64,000 bases of DNA from Halisarca cf. caerulea (GCA_963170055.1 CAUJGJ010000135.1:886201-950200), one strand, 5' to 3'; positions 25,120 to 37,827 are shown, numbered from the stretch's first letter. A program made the numbers and translations. The notes: generated by a model not told the origin, from the letters alone.

Positions 25120-26340
25120 AGAACACTGTTAATGAGTAATGTACCTGGTTAGGAAGTACAAGGATATGATACCCAGGTGTACTCACTCACGAGGTTTGAC
25201 TGTATGTTATAGTTATCACCCAAGTATGAGGACACTAGCTGTAATAGATGCAAAACCGAGGCGAAGCAGAGGTAGAGTAACTGCTAATGTCCGAGTAAAT
25301 TGGGCGATAACTATTTTGTCTTCCATTCCCCTGACGTGTGTGCTCATTGTATGCATAATACAATACAATAGATCAAGATGGTAGTGACCACATTGTGGTG
25401 AGCTCAAGGAGTGAAGACCAGCGAAGTGTAGCTTGAGGAAATGACAACACTTGCACACACAGTCAACATGGGAGAAGAGAGAAGGGGAAAAATGACGTTG
25501 TGATATGAAAGACGAGAAGTAAATTTTGAGGATTGCAAGATGCCACTCCAGCCAGTCACTCGGACAGTAACTTCCACAAATCGTTGTGACATTTGTCATA
25601 AAGTGCTGGTGGAGTATTTTTCTCTTCTCTCTGGCCCTGCCAGAGCCTTGAATTTCTGGAGAACCAGTGGTTTCCTACAAACCGTTTTCAGTTCATTTTA
25701 AGGAACTCTGTGTCCGGGGTCTATAAACCCCATGTATTACTTCTATTGTTGCCGTATGCTGTGATTTTTAAATTTTTTGACAATAATAAGGTATTTCTCC
25801 CTAAGGTTGTTTTCACTTCAGAAGTAGTGTGAAGTATTAATTAATTAGTCTGGAAGCTACCACACGGATGATATGCATTCCCAGGGGTTGATAGCCAGAA
25901 TATCCCTAAATTACCATGATTAGCATAATGTAAAGAACTCATCACTGTTGTCAGTGACTTTCAAAAGAGGTTAAAAGTGAATAGGAGACATATATACCTA
26001 TATTATACCTTGAAATTATAAAATACCTTGTGCAACGAATCTCTGTTGCCATCCAGAGAGGGAATGCGGTTGCGGTCATGGGTTCCATGAAGCTGGACTT
26101 TACGCCAACATAGACTTCCATTGGGGAGGGATATTGGGTTATATACGTAGGTTGTATGTTGTAATGCATGCTTTATGTAATTATTTATCACTTTGGTGAT
26201 TGTCATCATTATTGTAATTATTATTAATTTGTCCTTTAAGTTATTTATTATTATTACTATTATTATTGTAGCATTCATTCAGTTATAGACTCATGTATCT
26301 TGAATACCATATTGTCTTAATAATAATAATATATATATAT
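25120..26340. other. No gene recognised; AT-rich microsatellites at the right end
   Basis: TAT/TAA-type short repeats lie at about 26,215-26,340. No coding signal was supported. Confidence 0.35.
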
Positions 26341-26359
26341 ACTTACTAGTACTGAAGGA

Positions 26360-28600
26360 CTTGATCACGGTCCATCTGCAGAGAAGGGCGGTAAGGACCT
26401 TCTTGTTCTCTAACTATAACTTTATAAATGCCATTGGATTGGACAATATCCCCTCCAAAGTCTGCCCTATTTTTTGGTACTTCCCTCATAGCATTCACCA
26501 AGAAGGATGGTGGAATAAGACCAATCACTGTTGGCAACGTCGTTTGGCAGCTAAGTGCTATAGTTCTTGTGTCTTGGATAAGGTGAGTACCTACCTTCTT
26601 CCACTCCAGCTCGGGTATGGGATTCCAAGAGGTGCCAAGGCAATTGTACACTCAGTTAGGAGCTTTTTACATCATTCCGAGAGCAGTCATTGTATTTTGA
26701 AGCTGGATTTCCAAAATTTAATAGCCTTTAATTCCCTAAGGAGAGACCAAATACTCCAGGCTGTCTCTGATGTAGCCCTAAGCTATATCCATTTGTTCAT
26801 GCAGCATATGGTAGGCCATCATCACATTTCCACGGGGAAACCACCATTCTCCCTCAAGAGGGTGTCCAACAGGGAGATCTGCTGAGTCCCATGCTCTTTT
26901 GTTTGACCATCCATCAAAAATCAAAAATCTCAAATCGGAACTTAAGATTTTCTACCTCTATGATGGCACCTTGGGAGGCACTCCTTCCAACATCATCCAA
27001 GATCTGGAATCCATTGAGAATATTGGAAGAGCCACGGGGCTCCAGCTCAATAGGAGCAAGACACAAGTAATCAGCAAAGACAGGCAGTCCCAAGAGAGGA
27101 TCTTGGATGTGTCCATGACCTTTTCACTGAAGACTCCATGCAACAGTGAAGAGATATTGGGCTCTCCCATTGGAGACATCAGCGAGGTGTCTAAGGCTCT
27201 CCAAGGTAAGTCCAATCTCCTTGAACTCTTGGGTGAAAAAATGCGTGATCTCCCTGCTCATGAAGGATTTTTCCTCCTTAAGCATTCCTTAGCAATCCCG
27301 AAGATTCTTTTCCTACTCTGGACAGCTCCCTACTACCTATCCTCACAACTCTTAGTCTATGACAACCTCATAAGGAGACTGCTCAGTGACATTACTAATG
27401 TTCACCTAGAGCAAGACACTATATACATGGCTCCAAGCAACCCTACCAACCAGTAATAGGGGTACAGGTATACGCAGAGCATCTCAGCTGGCAACTTCTG
27501 CCTTTCTGGCCTCGGCTGTGGGATGTTCAGACCTTATCTGCTGCATTCTGCCAACATGTTGCCCCCCCAATCTCGTCTGACCTTATGGAATCTGCACTCA
27601 CTATCTGGGGTAATGATCACAAAGAACCTCGCCCAACTGGCTCCTCAGCTACACTACAGAAATCCTGGGACTTACCCAAGATAAAAGCTACCTATGAATC
27701 TCTATTGAATTCAGCCCCAGATGCATCATCTAGAGCCAGATTGCTCTCAGTAGCCTGCAACGAATCTGGAGCCTGGCTGAATGCTCCCCCAGTCACCTCC
27801 TTAATTAGACTTACGTATGGACAATGAAGTTATCCGTATAGCCTTGGGCCTTTGTCTAGGACTCCCCATCTATGACCCACACCCCTGCTCTCAATGCAAC
27901 CAGGAGATTGGCAGACTAGGTACTCATGGCCTGAGTTGTCACTTCTGGAAGGGACGCCACTCTCGACATGCTGCAGTCAATGATATCATCAAAAGGTCAC
28001 TTGCCTCCCTGAAGATCTCCTCTCACCTAGAACCCTCTGGTTTGTACAGATCAGATGGTAAATGGCCAGACGGGGCAACCATTGTTCCTTGGAAGCAGGG
28101 CAGGATCCTTGTTTGGGATGCCACTTGTCCAGATACCTTAGCTCCATCTCACCAGGTCGTAGCCAATGATGCAGAAAACAAGAACTTATACCAAGTACTC
28201 CCATCTGGAATCAACCCACATCTTTGTGCCTGTGGCATGCAGTTGAGACCCTATATAGGAGCTTTCGGGAGGGATGCCAAAGCCTTCATTCAAGACCTTG
28301 GCCAGCTGCTCATTATACCACCACTTCAGACCCCATGTCCAGGGCATTTTTAGGTTGGAGAATTGCTGTCACCATCCAGTGTGGAAATGCTGCCTCTATT
28401 CTTGGATCCTGTGTTGCATGTGATTTTTGTGTTTGTGATTAGTATGATTTTTGTTGTGGTTGAGTTCAGTTTGTGTTTAGCAGTAATGGTAATCTGTTTT
28501 GAGCCTGTGCTCAGTAATTTTAGTTTGTTTGTGTTGAGTTTGTGTTTAGTTGTTGTCTAGTAGTGTTAATCTGTTTCGAACCTGTGTTTAGCAATTTTTG
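26360..28600 (+). pseudogene. Retrotransposon E: RT with C-terminal zinc knuckle and restriction-like endonuclease
   Basis: Pieces in order: GLDNIPSKVCPIFW, WQRRLAAKCYSSCVLDKVST, GIPRGAKAIVHSVRSFLHH, ILKLDFQN..FNSLRRDQ and VQQGDLLSPMLFCLTIH. Next is FYLYDGTLGG, where this family normally has YLDDG, so the first catalytic Asp is Tyr (26,959-26,961). Further on are LGSPIGDISEV, FFLLKHSLAIPKILFLL and ASSRARLLSVACNESGAW. The intact 27,817-28,353 frame contains a Cys/His finger (CSQCNQEIGRLGTHGLSC..GRHSRH). It also has the nuclease motif WPDGATIVPWKQGRILVWDA (PD-x-D spacing). The tail WRIAVTIQCGNAASILGS ends the protein, and a GT-rich 3' UTR follows. The upstream N-terminal part is missing and frames shift several times. 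Confidence 0.8.
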
Positions 28601-28604
28601 TTTA

Positions 28605-28935
28605 ATCAATAATATAATTGATATAAAATAATAATTATACCCTTTCGTGATGATGCAGGATAATAATATACTATAATGCATCATATTTCATAATGATGCA
28701 TATTATGATAATATACCCTTGACATTGTCACCCTTTTGTCTGAGTGCAATTATGGGCAATTCGGACACACTGGGTGATCTCTCGTCGGACTGGGTCACAT
28801 AAACTGGGTCAAAAAACCTGTCTTGGATGAGCACCATAGGCACTGTTGCATGTTTGAGTATCTTCTATCATTGTACACAGCATAGAGTAGTCTGGCATAG
28901 CTCCGACCCAATATCTCCAGACTAAGTACAGTGCA
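28605..28935 (+). repeat. Direct duplication, unit 1
   Basis: Shares with 29,345-29,660 a collinear series of blocks: ataccctttc, gatgatgcat, cactgggtgatctctcgtcgga, ggatnncaccatag and agtatcttctat. Substitutions and small gaps are frequent. The offset is about 720 bp. No protein is encoded. Confidence 0.65.
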
Positions 28936-29344
28936 TGGAACTGCTTAGACTAGTACATACCTCCAAGGGGAGACAAAATCATTACTTCTTACCAGAGGTA
29001 TTTATTATCAGCGCAGATTTATGTACTGTATGTTTTGGAGGGGGCAGAATGAGGAGTACTTATATACTATCCGGGAGTACTCACTAACCCAGGTAATTGT
29101 CGCATACCCTTTCGATCGAGGAGAGATTTCGTGTCAAAAATTTCCAATGTTGGCCTTAATCGAGCAATACCCCAATTATAGTGTATGGGATTCTCGATCC
29201 AACAGTAAACCTCGCTTACGCTCAGTGATTATATACTAGTTGCGAACACAGTTCAGAACATCGTGTAATTGTGTTACTGAATTGTGACACATGATACTAA
29301 ATGACTGCTGCATGCAGTATAAATCCGGAATTGACACCCTTTCA

Positions 29345-29660
29345 ATCAAAAACAGATAATGATGCATATATGATGCTATACCCTTTCATCATGATGCATG
29401 ATGATATATTATTATATTGTTATTTTATACTTCATAGTGATATACACTCTTGACAATGTCACCCTTAACTTGTCTGAGTGTAATTACGAACAAATCGAAA
29501 ACACTGGGTGATCTCTCGTCGGATTGAACAATAAGCTGAGTGAATTCAAACCCATCTTGGATTACACCATAGATACTGTTGTTTCAGTATCTTCTATGAC
29601 TGCACACAGCTGCATAGAGTAATATGCGTAGCTCATGCAGAGCCAATCTCGCTAGCAAAT
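29345..29660 (+). repeat. Direct duplication, unit 2
   Basis: Diverged partner of the 28.6-28.9 kb block. The best conserved part is cactgggtgatctctcgtcg at about 29,502. The spacer (28.94-29.34 kb) shows no similarity, so these may be two insertions of one element or an old tandem duplication. Confidence 0.6.
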
Positions 29661-29904
29661 AGAGTACCGCAAGCACTAGGTACCGTCACTCCAATACCTA
29701 CATCACAAATGTCACATGATATTAAGTGGCTGTGCAAATGACTCTTACTATGGCCAACGTTTAGTGTGTATCTTTAATTAAAACCCAACAATCAAAGTTT
29801 CTAATTATTTTTAAAGTTACTTTTTTGAGGATATTTTTGGACTTGTATAGTCTTGGAACTGAGGAGATCGTTGGGTTGATTACACATTATTATTATTCAA
29901 TATA

Positions 29905-30640
29905 TTATAATGGATACAAATTTAAAATGAAGGGAGGGTTTTCAGCTGATCTCAGATCTTCAAGATCACAAAAATTGGACAAATATTGGTTGGTGATGGG
30001 AGACAAAGTTGAAGATGATCCTGAGGGTTCTATCGTGCCTCCAGGTAAATCTCCCTTGGTGGAGGACTGTTGGACAGTAATTTAGGACATGTTTTGCTGT
30101 GCATGCAGGTGGACTGATTGCACAGGGGGCAGGAAGGGGAGATGCGCATGTTCCAACAAGCTAAACTGGTAGGACTTGGTAAGGAATCAATTGATGGCCT
30201 TGCAAGGAAAGACAATCGACCAGCTGGGAGGCCAAACATGAGGCGCTTCCAAACTGGAGTGGAGTCTTCCAGGGTAATTGTATCCAGAAATTTCCTGTGC
30301 ATCTGTAAGCCGTACAGATGGTTGTTCCGATGATAGGAGTGGGAAGCAAGAAGGTTCTCCTTCGTTAGTCGACGGCATGCAGGCAGCATGTGAGCTACAT
30401 TATAGAAGAAGTGGCATAGTACTGATTGACTCTTAATTTAGCTTGCTTAATAGCATCCAGACTAGCTGGGCAGAGGAGATGCTTTAGTATGGGTGTGATG
30501 TCTTGGACAAGTGGGTCATGCAGGCAATGTTTCAACCATGTGTAATAAAGAGAGTTGGGCCTCTTCACGGTAGTGAAGGAGGTATTTGATGTTCAGTGAG
30601 TGAGACTTGGCTGTCAGCATCTTAGGCTCTTACATTTTTT
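29905..30640 (-). pseudogene. Retrotransposon G: RT C-terminal fragment on the minus strand
   Basis: Read on the minus strand: STPVWKRLMFGLPAGRLSFL, IDSLPSPTSLACWNMRISPS and CPLCNQSTC. After a frame change it continues TAKHVLNYCPTVLHQGRFTW, then RHDRTLRIIFNFVSHHQPIF and DLEDLRSAENPPFILN. This is the thumb-to-zinc-knuckle part of another RLE-type non-LTR family, ending before the nuclease. It is opposite in orientation to all the large copies nearby. Confidence 0.7.
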
Positions 30641-31377
30641 TTCTCGGATATGTGGAAGTGTAACATGAGGTGGAGGCTTCTCCAAAGGGAGATATTGTGG
30701 TGCTTTTGACCTTGCCAGTTCCCATTTTCTGCAATCAGAGATCAATGTTCTCAGCTAGGTGACCGTAGAGAGGCCTGTCACGCAGTTAACCGTCCCCCCA
30801 CAAGAGGGTCCCCCCGGACCGTTTTCGTGCATTAGCGGTAACGGTGAGGCGCTGATGGTCCTACCCAACTATAAAGTGTCCTCCTAGTTGATGCTGTCTG
30901 CACAATCGAGACCACGCGAAAGTGGATTTCTATGGACGTTGAGGTGAAAAGGGTCTCATAACACTGGGAGATACGTTCATCCCTTAAAATAAATGAAGTT
31001 CTGCGTATGTAAAACAGCTCAGTGTGCATTGGCTCTACTTAAGTGTTCACAGGTGGCTCAAATGGTCAGTCTTTTGCTAAAGATAAGTTGCCACAGTGTA
31101 ATTTGCAAAAGTATCCTACATTTTCCCTTCTAGATCTGCACTGATCTTTACTGCCCAGGTGAGCGGAGGAGTTGTTTGGTCTAGATCTATAGATATGCGA
31201 GCAGAAGATGTAGTGTCCCCTCTTGCATCCCAATATAGTGTGTAGAGGGCAACTGTTTGCAACTACTGTAACAGTAAATGTATAGTGTACTGTACTCTAT
31301 TACACACATTCAATTATTATAATAACATTGCTATAAATGTATAATGCGAACAAAATAACAGAAAATTTATACAAGCG
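30641..31377. other. No gene recognised
   Basis: Possible further upstream sequence of retrotransposon G extends to about 30,720, but the protein match is too weak to claim. Confidence 0.3.
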
Positions 31378-31630
31378 ATTCGAGTTTCGTGGGCCGCCTA
31401 CGGCCCTGGAAACTCAAATTGCTTAATTGGAAATCGTCGTTATTTACTAAAATAATACTTCGAAGAACTCTTCTGGTCTAAAAGACTCTTTGCTGATAAA
31501 ATCAGGAGCTAATGAATGAATTTCACCGAAATAATATTATAGCCGATTATGTACCGACTTCGCGTCCGCCATGTTGTTGACATATACATATATTTATATA
31601 ATTAGACATATATAGACATCGTTCCGGACG
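31378..31630. mobile_element. Diverged copy of the 22.9-23.3 kb MITE
   Basis: Shares gtgggccgcct..cggccctgga, aaaagactctt(t/c)gctga and ccgccatgttgttgaca with 23,047-23,230 in the same order. The ends have decayed (cgttccgg remains near 31,620). It lies just upstream of retrotransposon F, as the other copy lies just upstream of D. Confidence 0.6.
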
Positions 31631-31667
31631 TTCCGGTGAAAGTAAAAATAATAATATTATAGGGAAG

Positions 31668-32515
31668 ACATTGAGGCTGAATACTCATCTCTGTTGTCCA
31701 CTGCAGATGAACTTTCAAGAGGCCGCCAGCATCCTTCCAGGAGAAAAGAGGCTGGAGCCTGGCTTTGTGCCCCACCTGTATCTTCCCTTGGTCTGCGGAT
31801 GGAGGATGATACGGTGCGGATTGCTGCCGTTCTTCAACTTGGAGCTCCACTCTGTAACCCACACACATGCACATGTACACAATGTAGCTATGAGGTGGAT
31901 GCCTCTGGTACTCATGGTTTATGCATTGTAGACGGAGTGCTGGCCACCACCCAAGACATGCTGCCCTCAACACACTCATCGAAAACACACTGCATGGTTT
32001 CTGTTGAGATTCTGTCCATTCTAGAACCGGCAGGTCTTTTAATTCAGGTCAGATGGCAAGCGAGTGGATGGTGTCACAGTTGTGCCATGGAAGTCTGGTC
32101 GTGTACTAGCTTGGGATGTCACCTGCAGTGATATTTTGCTCCATCCAACTCTTCTGCGGCTGCCTCTGGCACTGGTATTGTTGCCAGACGAAGTGAGGAG
32201 AGGAAGGAAGCTCTATATCGCGAGCTGGAATCATCACATATTTTTGTTCCAATCACTATTGAAACATCAGGTGTTTTTGGAGACAAAGCAATGCGATTTT
32301 TAAAGGAAGTAGGACACCACATCAGATCAATGACCCAATTGCAAGATCCACAATCATTCCACTACTTATGCCAACAAGTTAGTGTTTGTGTACAGAAATT
32401 TGACTCAGTGTGTATTAGGTTCTTGTTAACTTGTGTAACATTAGCTTGTTTTGACTTGTGCCCTAGGTTCTTGTTGTCATGTGTACTATATATATGAATA
32501 AAATTATATAATAAA
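31668..32515 (+). pseudogene. Retrotransposon F: C-terminal nuclease part, same family as E
   Basis: Reads AGAWLCAPPVSSLGLRMEDD, then TVRIAAVLQLGAPLCNPHTC and a degenerate Cys/His finger (CTQCSYEVDASGTHGL). It continues with [19 protein letters not shown], where Pro of the usual PDG is Val, then [14 protein letters not shown] and [17 protein letters not shown]. Frame changes occur throughout. A GT-rich 3' UTR and an (ATAA)n/A-rich tail follow (32,490-32,545). It is severely 5'-truncated. Confidence 0.75.
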
Positions 32516-32549
32516 TAAATAAATAAAAGAAAAAAGAAAAAAAGAAATA

Positions 32550-32564
32550 TATATATATATTTTT

Positions 32565-32615
<51 letters not shown>
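32550..32615. repeat. (AT)n microsatellite
   Basis: A long uninterrupted TA run after the A-rich tail of retrotransposon F. Confidence 0.85.
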
Positions 32616-32620
<5 letters not shown>

Positions 32621-33300
32621 GCCACTTATATGTAAATTAAACAATCATGTAAAATTAAAAATTATAATAATATTTTTAAAAATATAAAAATATAATAAAA
32701 TAACAATATTTTTTCTCATAATAATATTATTGTAATATTGCATGTATATTAGTCATCATACATGCATAATATTATAATTATCAGGGTATATACATATTCA
32801 TGGATGTAGAGCACATGTATAATATCATGAATATAGCACTAAATGTTTTAAGGAGCTTCTATATATATAGCTTTAACATTTTTCTAGGATGACTGCGCAG
32901 GAGCGCGAAATTTGTGCACCATGAAAAATGGCATACTGGTTTGAAGTAGCAGCTGACAAACCCATAATATCTATATAATATTATCTGCAACATTATATTT
33001 CAAAAGTGCGTGGCCAACCACAAATTCAGAATGAGCTCCTCAAGAGTTTAGTATAGTATTCGCGCATATACAGGGCACAGATTCATGCAGGGCATATTAT
33101 ATTCGTGCTCGATCGTATATACATGCAGTAAGCTATAGGCTAGTGCTAATACTATTATTAATCTGCATGTATAGGGCACATAATTATTCATACAATTAAT
33201 AAGTATTATATAAGGCACACTATTTTCTATATGTGGGGCCGCTTATACTTATGCATATAAGGCACATATTCCTGTATATATATGTGGGGCACATATATAT
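32616..33300. other. AT-rich sequence with decayed minisatellite units, no gene
   Basis: From about 33,060 scattered agggcaca and tgtggggcac motifs look like degenerate relatives of the 33.3-kb minisatellite. Confidence 0.4.
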
Positions 33301-33308
33301 TCGAGGGA

Positions 33309-33604
33309 TCCTGCATGTGGGGAACATATATCCCTGCATGTGGGGAATATATCCCTGCATGTGGGGAACATAATTCCTGCATGTGGGGAACGTATCCCTG
33401 CATGTGGGGAACATATAATTCCTGCATGTGGGGAACATATCCCTGCTTGTGGGGAACATAATTCCTGCATGTGGGGAACATATATTTCCTGCATGTGGGT
33501 AACATAATTCCTGCATGTGGGGAACATATCCCTGCATGTGGGGAACATAATTCCTGCATGTGGGGAACATATCCCTGCATGTGGGTATATTCCTGCATGG
33601 GGCA
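33309..33604. repeat. Minisatellite, ~14 copies of a 20-25-bp unit
   Basis: The unit is cctgcatgtggggaacat followed alternately by a short (atcc) or longer (aatt) joint, so successive units alternate in length. The minus-strand frames rich in FPTCR/VPHMQ/SPHAG are translations of the repeat in all three frames, not genes. Confidence 0.9.
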
Positions 33605-34800
33605 CATACTAAATTATTAAATGCTATAAAATTTAGTCAGATAGAGTGTTATCACATTCAACTCTCAGTCAGAAGTACAGTATACATGCACCTGCTCCAA
33701 ACATTCAAAATGCATAATAACTAGTATTAAGCAAAATTATAATTTGTCTACTTACAGAACTATAACCTGTGCATACTATTAATACAAAATACAACTATAA
33801 GCATGTACAACAGTGAAGACCGGCTCACTATTTTTGTTACAAAATATTATACAAACTTACAGTCTCTAGTATAAATTGTATAGCGCCAATAGACTAGTAA
33901 AAGCTACACATGCTTTATAAATCATATTATAGCAATCGTCACATTCTTGATGCTTTAGGGTAAATAGATCCTGTATTCCTGAAATTACTTGCAAGCCTAC
34001 ACATGAATAATTGGATGTGAATAAAAGAGAATAGTGCAATTTTACATCAATGAACACCCATATGTAGGTAATGCAGTTAACCCTCTCTATAAAGGACACT
34101 TTGGCACCAAACAACCATTTCTGATATGTTCATCCATATATAGGCTGGGGTGTAACCAAAACAGGTATTCTGTTGATATTTAAACAATTATCAAACATCA
34201 TAATATGGGAATGTTTAGCAATACAAAAAAATGACAGCCACCATATCATGTTGACCTTGTGAGCAAAAACACTCAATATCCAATGGCCATCACATGAGTG
34301 CTTGGAAATTTGCGTAGTACTAAATTTCGCAAACACAGGCAGTTGAGGATTTCAGTGAATCAAATTTTCACCAACATAGGCAGCTGGGGTTTTAAACTTT
34401 CACAGAATACATCTATTTCCAGATCCATACACATGAACCGCACAGGGGCATTATAGCACTTTTTGGAAGTTGGGGATTACAGGCGACAAAGTTATGGTAT
34501 TTGTGGAATTTGTCAAATTTTACCTATACGTCATTACCAACAGAAGTTAAACGTTTTAATACGTCATCAGTAGCGGGCACTTACAGTGGTTTAGCGATAG
34601 CAGAATCTTTCGAATCTTATCGGCTTTGAAAAGGCAAAAAGCCGTTTCGTGCCTTAATAAGTTTTGTTTAGGTATTTATAAAAGCACATCAATGTTCAGT
34701 CACAATGTTCAAGCTACACTAGTACCGTCAAAAAGGACCAGGTACCGCCGATATCGACCTTCCCACCTCGAACAATCGTTGCAATGTAAGAAAGTGCTGT
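33605..34800. other. No gene recognised
   Basis: AT-rich single-copy-like sequence. No supported exon, tRNA or transposon end. Confidence 0.35.
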
Positions 34801-34807
34801 GACGGGT

Positions 34808-34884
34808 AGGATAGGTAGTAGGGAGCTGTCCGGAGGAGGAAAAGAATCTTTGGGATTGCTAAGGAATGCTTAAGGAGGAAAAAT
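34808..34884 (-). pseudogene. Retrotransposon sliver H, near-identical to part of E
   Basis: On the minus strand 77 bp encode FFLLKHSLAIPKILFLLRTA, matching 27,266-27,345 of element E with only a few substitutions. The flanks are unrelated to E. Confidence 0.7.
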
Positions 34885-36030
34885 TCTATAATGAGCCTGT
34901 GCAGGTATTTGAAGATGATACAATCTTCTCTAAATATTTTTGTCACCCAATTTACAATAGGGGTGAAGAATGACCTTATCGACAAAATAGACAAAACCTG
35001 ACTTGAAATATATGAGATCTTGATTCAAAGGTAGATTTGATAAACTTGATAAAGGGCGTCCTCGTATTAGCTTGTTTGTGACAGATACAGCAAAACAAAA
35101 GCCATTTTTCGAACATGCTACATAACATAAGCATAATTTATCAACTTTCGCAGATTGAAACTATTTGCAGATGCAGAGTGCACCACTATGGTGGACGAGA
35201 AGGACACTTTCAAATTCGTAGCAAGGTCACTCTAATTTTGCTCGAATTAGCACTAATATCACCCGATTTTGCTCCAACAATTGCTCAAATTTACTCCAAT
35301 GTCACCCGATTATTTTGAATGAATCATATATATTACGTACATGCATGCTATAGTACAGTCCACTGATGTGTAGATATGCGTACCTATAGATGCAATGGAA
35401 CATACACACATGAAGTGAGTCACCATTTTCGCCTTTTTAGATGAATTCCAAAATATGTCACAACAAAATACATTATAAACACACATGTGATGTGCTTAAT
35501 TGGTACATGTGCTTATATTCATCAGTCAATCAATAATTACAGTGCACCATGCAATACGGTTCTAGGAAATACAACATTCCAATGAAGTACTTCACCTTAA
35601 TGAAAGCAACATATACATGCATAATAGTCAATAGTTACATGCTTCCGAATCGGGTTACCCACATGGAGCACATGCAGCTTGGATGTCACACTGTCTTGAC
35701 AATGTATTATTATAATTTTGATATTATTATAGCATCCGTTACCATGGTAATGGTACGATTATACAGCGATTTTATAATGTATTAAACTTGCCATGAGGAA
35801 AATACCTCTCTGTAATGTTCCTTGAAGACCTTTCTGAAGAAACACGCTACCAATCGAACCCAATCTTCGCCACCACGAGAATAAAACTTAGCATCGTATC
35901 CAAGAAAGTCTCCTTTGAGGATTTTAACTGCCGATTCCCCTTGGAAAATCAATAGTTAACGTTCAAATTGCTTCGTCAAATTCCTGAAAGTCAAGAACAC
36001 TTGTTCAAAGTCCACGAACGGATGCTATAA
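34885..36030. other. No gene recognised
   Basis: A short internal repetition (atttgctc..atcacccgat) occurs at 35,236-35,315. No supported gene. Confidence 0.35.
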
Positions 36031-36037
36031 TAGTTAA

Positions 36038-36127
36038 GACATAGGCACTCAGGCTGTATAGCATATAAAATGCACTCGCCCTCGGGACTCGACATTTTAT
36101 ATGCCATACAGCCATCGTGCCTATGTC
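36038..36127. repeat. Snapback hairpin with 35-nt arms
   Basis: The left arm gacataggcactcaggctgt.. (36,038-36,072) pairs with 36,093-36,127 at about 31 of 35 positions. The 20-nt loop is cactcgccctcgggactcga. It resembles the hairpins at 43.4 and 54.3 kb. Confidence 0.75.
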
Positions 36128-36574
36128 TCATCTACTAAACAATATTTTATCGTATAGTTACTATTATTATAATGCAATTTAGTGTATTATTATATTTAAT
36201 ATACTTCACAGCCACAAGACAGCATAGGCCTATATAATGATTGAAAAACTACAACCTCAAGTAGAGACCGAACCTAACTCGTTGAAATGTAATGTGCATG
36301 AAGAGGTGGTATATGAGTACTCTGAAAATGTGGACATCAAATATGAGATTAAAATGTGTGTTGTAAGCAAATGAGTACATTAATTCTAAAGAAATGTGAC
36401 CATGTTATGACAAATCCACAATAAATTTTGTGGATTTGTGAGAAATAAGTGTATGGTGGAAAATTTTAATTGGTGGAAAATAAGCATGAAAAGATCTTAT
36501 ATCAACATAAAGTGATTTATAATGATTATATGAAATAGTGTCAGTAGACTCTTAGAAGGTATAGTACAAATAGT

Positions 36575-37012
36575 CTGTGTGTAGTGCTGCATGGGACTGC
36601 TCTATGTGTATAGTGCTGCATGGGACTGCTCCGTGTGTAGTGCTGCATGGGACTGCTCTATGTGTATAGTGCTGCATGGGACTGCTCTATGTGTAGTGGT
36701 GCATGGGACTGCTCTATGTGTAGTGCTGCATGGGACTGCTCTATGTGTAGTGCTGCATGGGGCTGCTCTGTGTGTAGTGGTGCATGGGACTGCTCCACGT
36801 GTAGTACAGCATGGGACTGCTCTGTGTGTAGTGGTGCATGGGACTGCTCCATGTATAGTGCTGCATGGGACTGCTCTGTGTAGTGCCGCATGGGACTGCT
36901 CCATGTATAGTGCTGCATGGGACTGCTCTATGTGTAGTGCTGCATGGGACTGTTCTGTGTGTAGTGCTGCATGGGACTGCTCTGTGTGTAGGGCTCATGG
37001 GACTGCTCTATG
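36575..37012. repeat. Minisatellite, 16 copies of a ~27-bp unit
   Basis: The unit is catgggactgctctatgtgtagtgctg. Because 27 is a multiple of three, several frames on both strands stay open (for example a 154-residue plus frame). These frames are repeat artefacts. Confidence 0.9.
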
Positions 37013-37439
37013 TCTTACTGCCTTAATGAACTTACTAGTAGATAACAATGGTTGATCAGTATACATACATGAATACATGTCCTGTATGATACCTGGATAT
37101 ATACTGTACAAATGCCAGGATTGGAGAAGCTAAATGAAAATAGTGGGGCATTTCATCTCTGTTTTTGGTTGCAGTATCCTCCCATTCATGTTTGTAATCT
37201 TACAAGTAAAGCTCTAATTGACTATGTACTAGAAATTTGAGGTTTGATGAGAAAAGTGGAGAAACAGTAGATTGCACTAGTGGTTCCTCCACCCCTGCAC
37301 CTCTGCACCCCTCCACCCCTCCACCCCTGCATGTATAAATGCAAACCTATACTGCATGCACACCTATAGTTACTATTAACAATGTTATACACATACAACA
37401 ATAATAATATATTACTACACACACATACCTGGTAACCAC

Positions 37440-37464
37440 GTGTGTGTGTATGTGTTTGTGTGTC

Positions 37465-37519
<55 letters not shown>
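37440..37519. repeat. (TG)n microsatellite
   Basis: TG run, about 500 bp downstream of the EGF gene's predicted stop. Confidence 0.9.
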
Positions 37520-37522
<3 letters not shown>

Positions 37523-37821
37523 CATATATGTGTGTATATAATATATTTTGTAGTACTGTAAACTGTCTGTCATCTCATGTACATTCTGGGTGCCTTTGTA
37601 GCAGCCTCAGGCTGTTGGCTCCGCAGATTAAATAAGATTCCTATCCTATCCTATGTTCCATTACATCCATAGATACACCAGTGGACAGTACTATAATACC
37701 CATTGGTCGATGTATGAATTATTCATTACTTGTACGAATCAGGCAACGTTGGAGCAAAATTGGACTGGGAAATTCTAAGTGTCCTTTTTGTCTTTTCCAT
37801 ACACCGCAAAACACGCAAAAA

Positions 37822-37827
37822 TTTATT
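37822..37827 (-). terminator. Polyadenylation signal AATAAA of the EGF gene
   Basis: TTTATT on the plus strand is AATAAA on the coding strand, about 157 nt downstream of the TGA. A TG microsatellite lies between stop and signal, within the predicted 3' UTR. The hexamer is common in AT-rich DNA, so this is supportive only. Confidence 0.45.

Noticed and set aside
33220..33607. Three overlapping minus-strand frames with FPTCR/VPHMQ repeats, and a CRISPR-like look of regular repeats
   Set aside because: The units are directly adjacent without unique spacers, and the frames are all open because of the repeat. It is a minisatellite in a eukaryotic genome.
36591..37055. 154-residue frame with a nine-residue repeat
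   Set aside because: The 27-bp unit keeps several frames open on both strands. There is no start context, no codon bias and no flanking exon signal.
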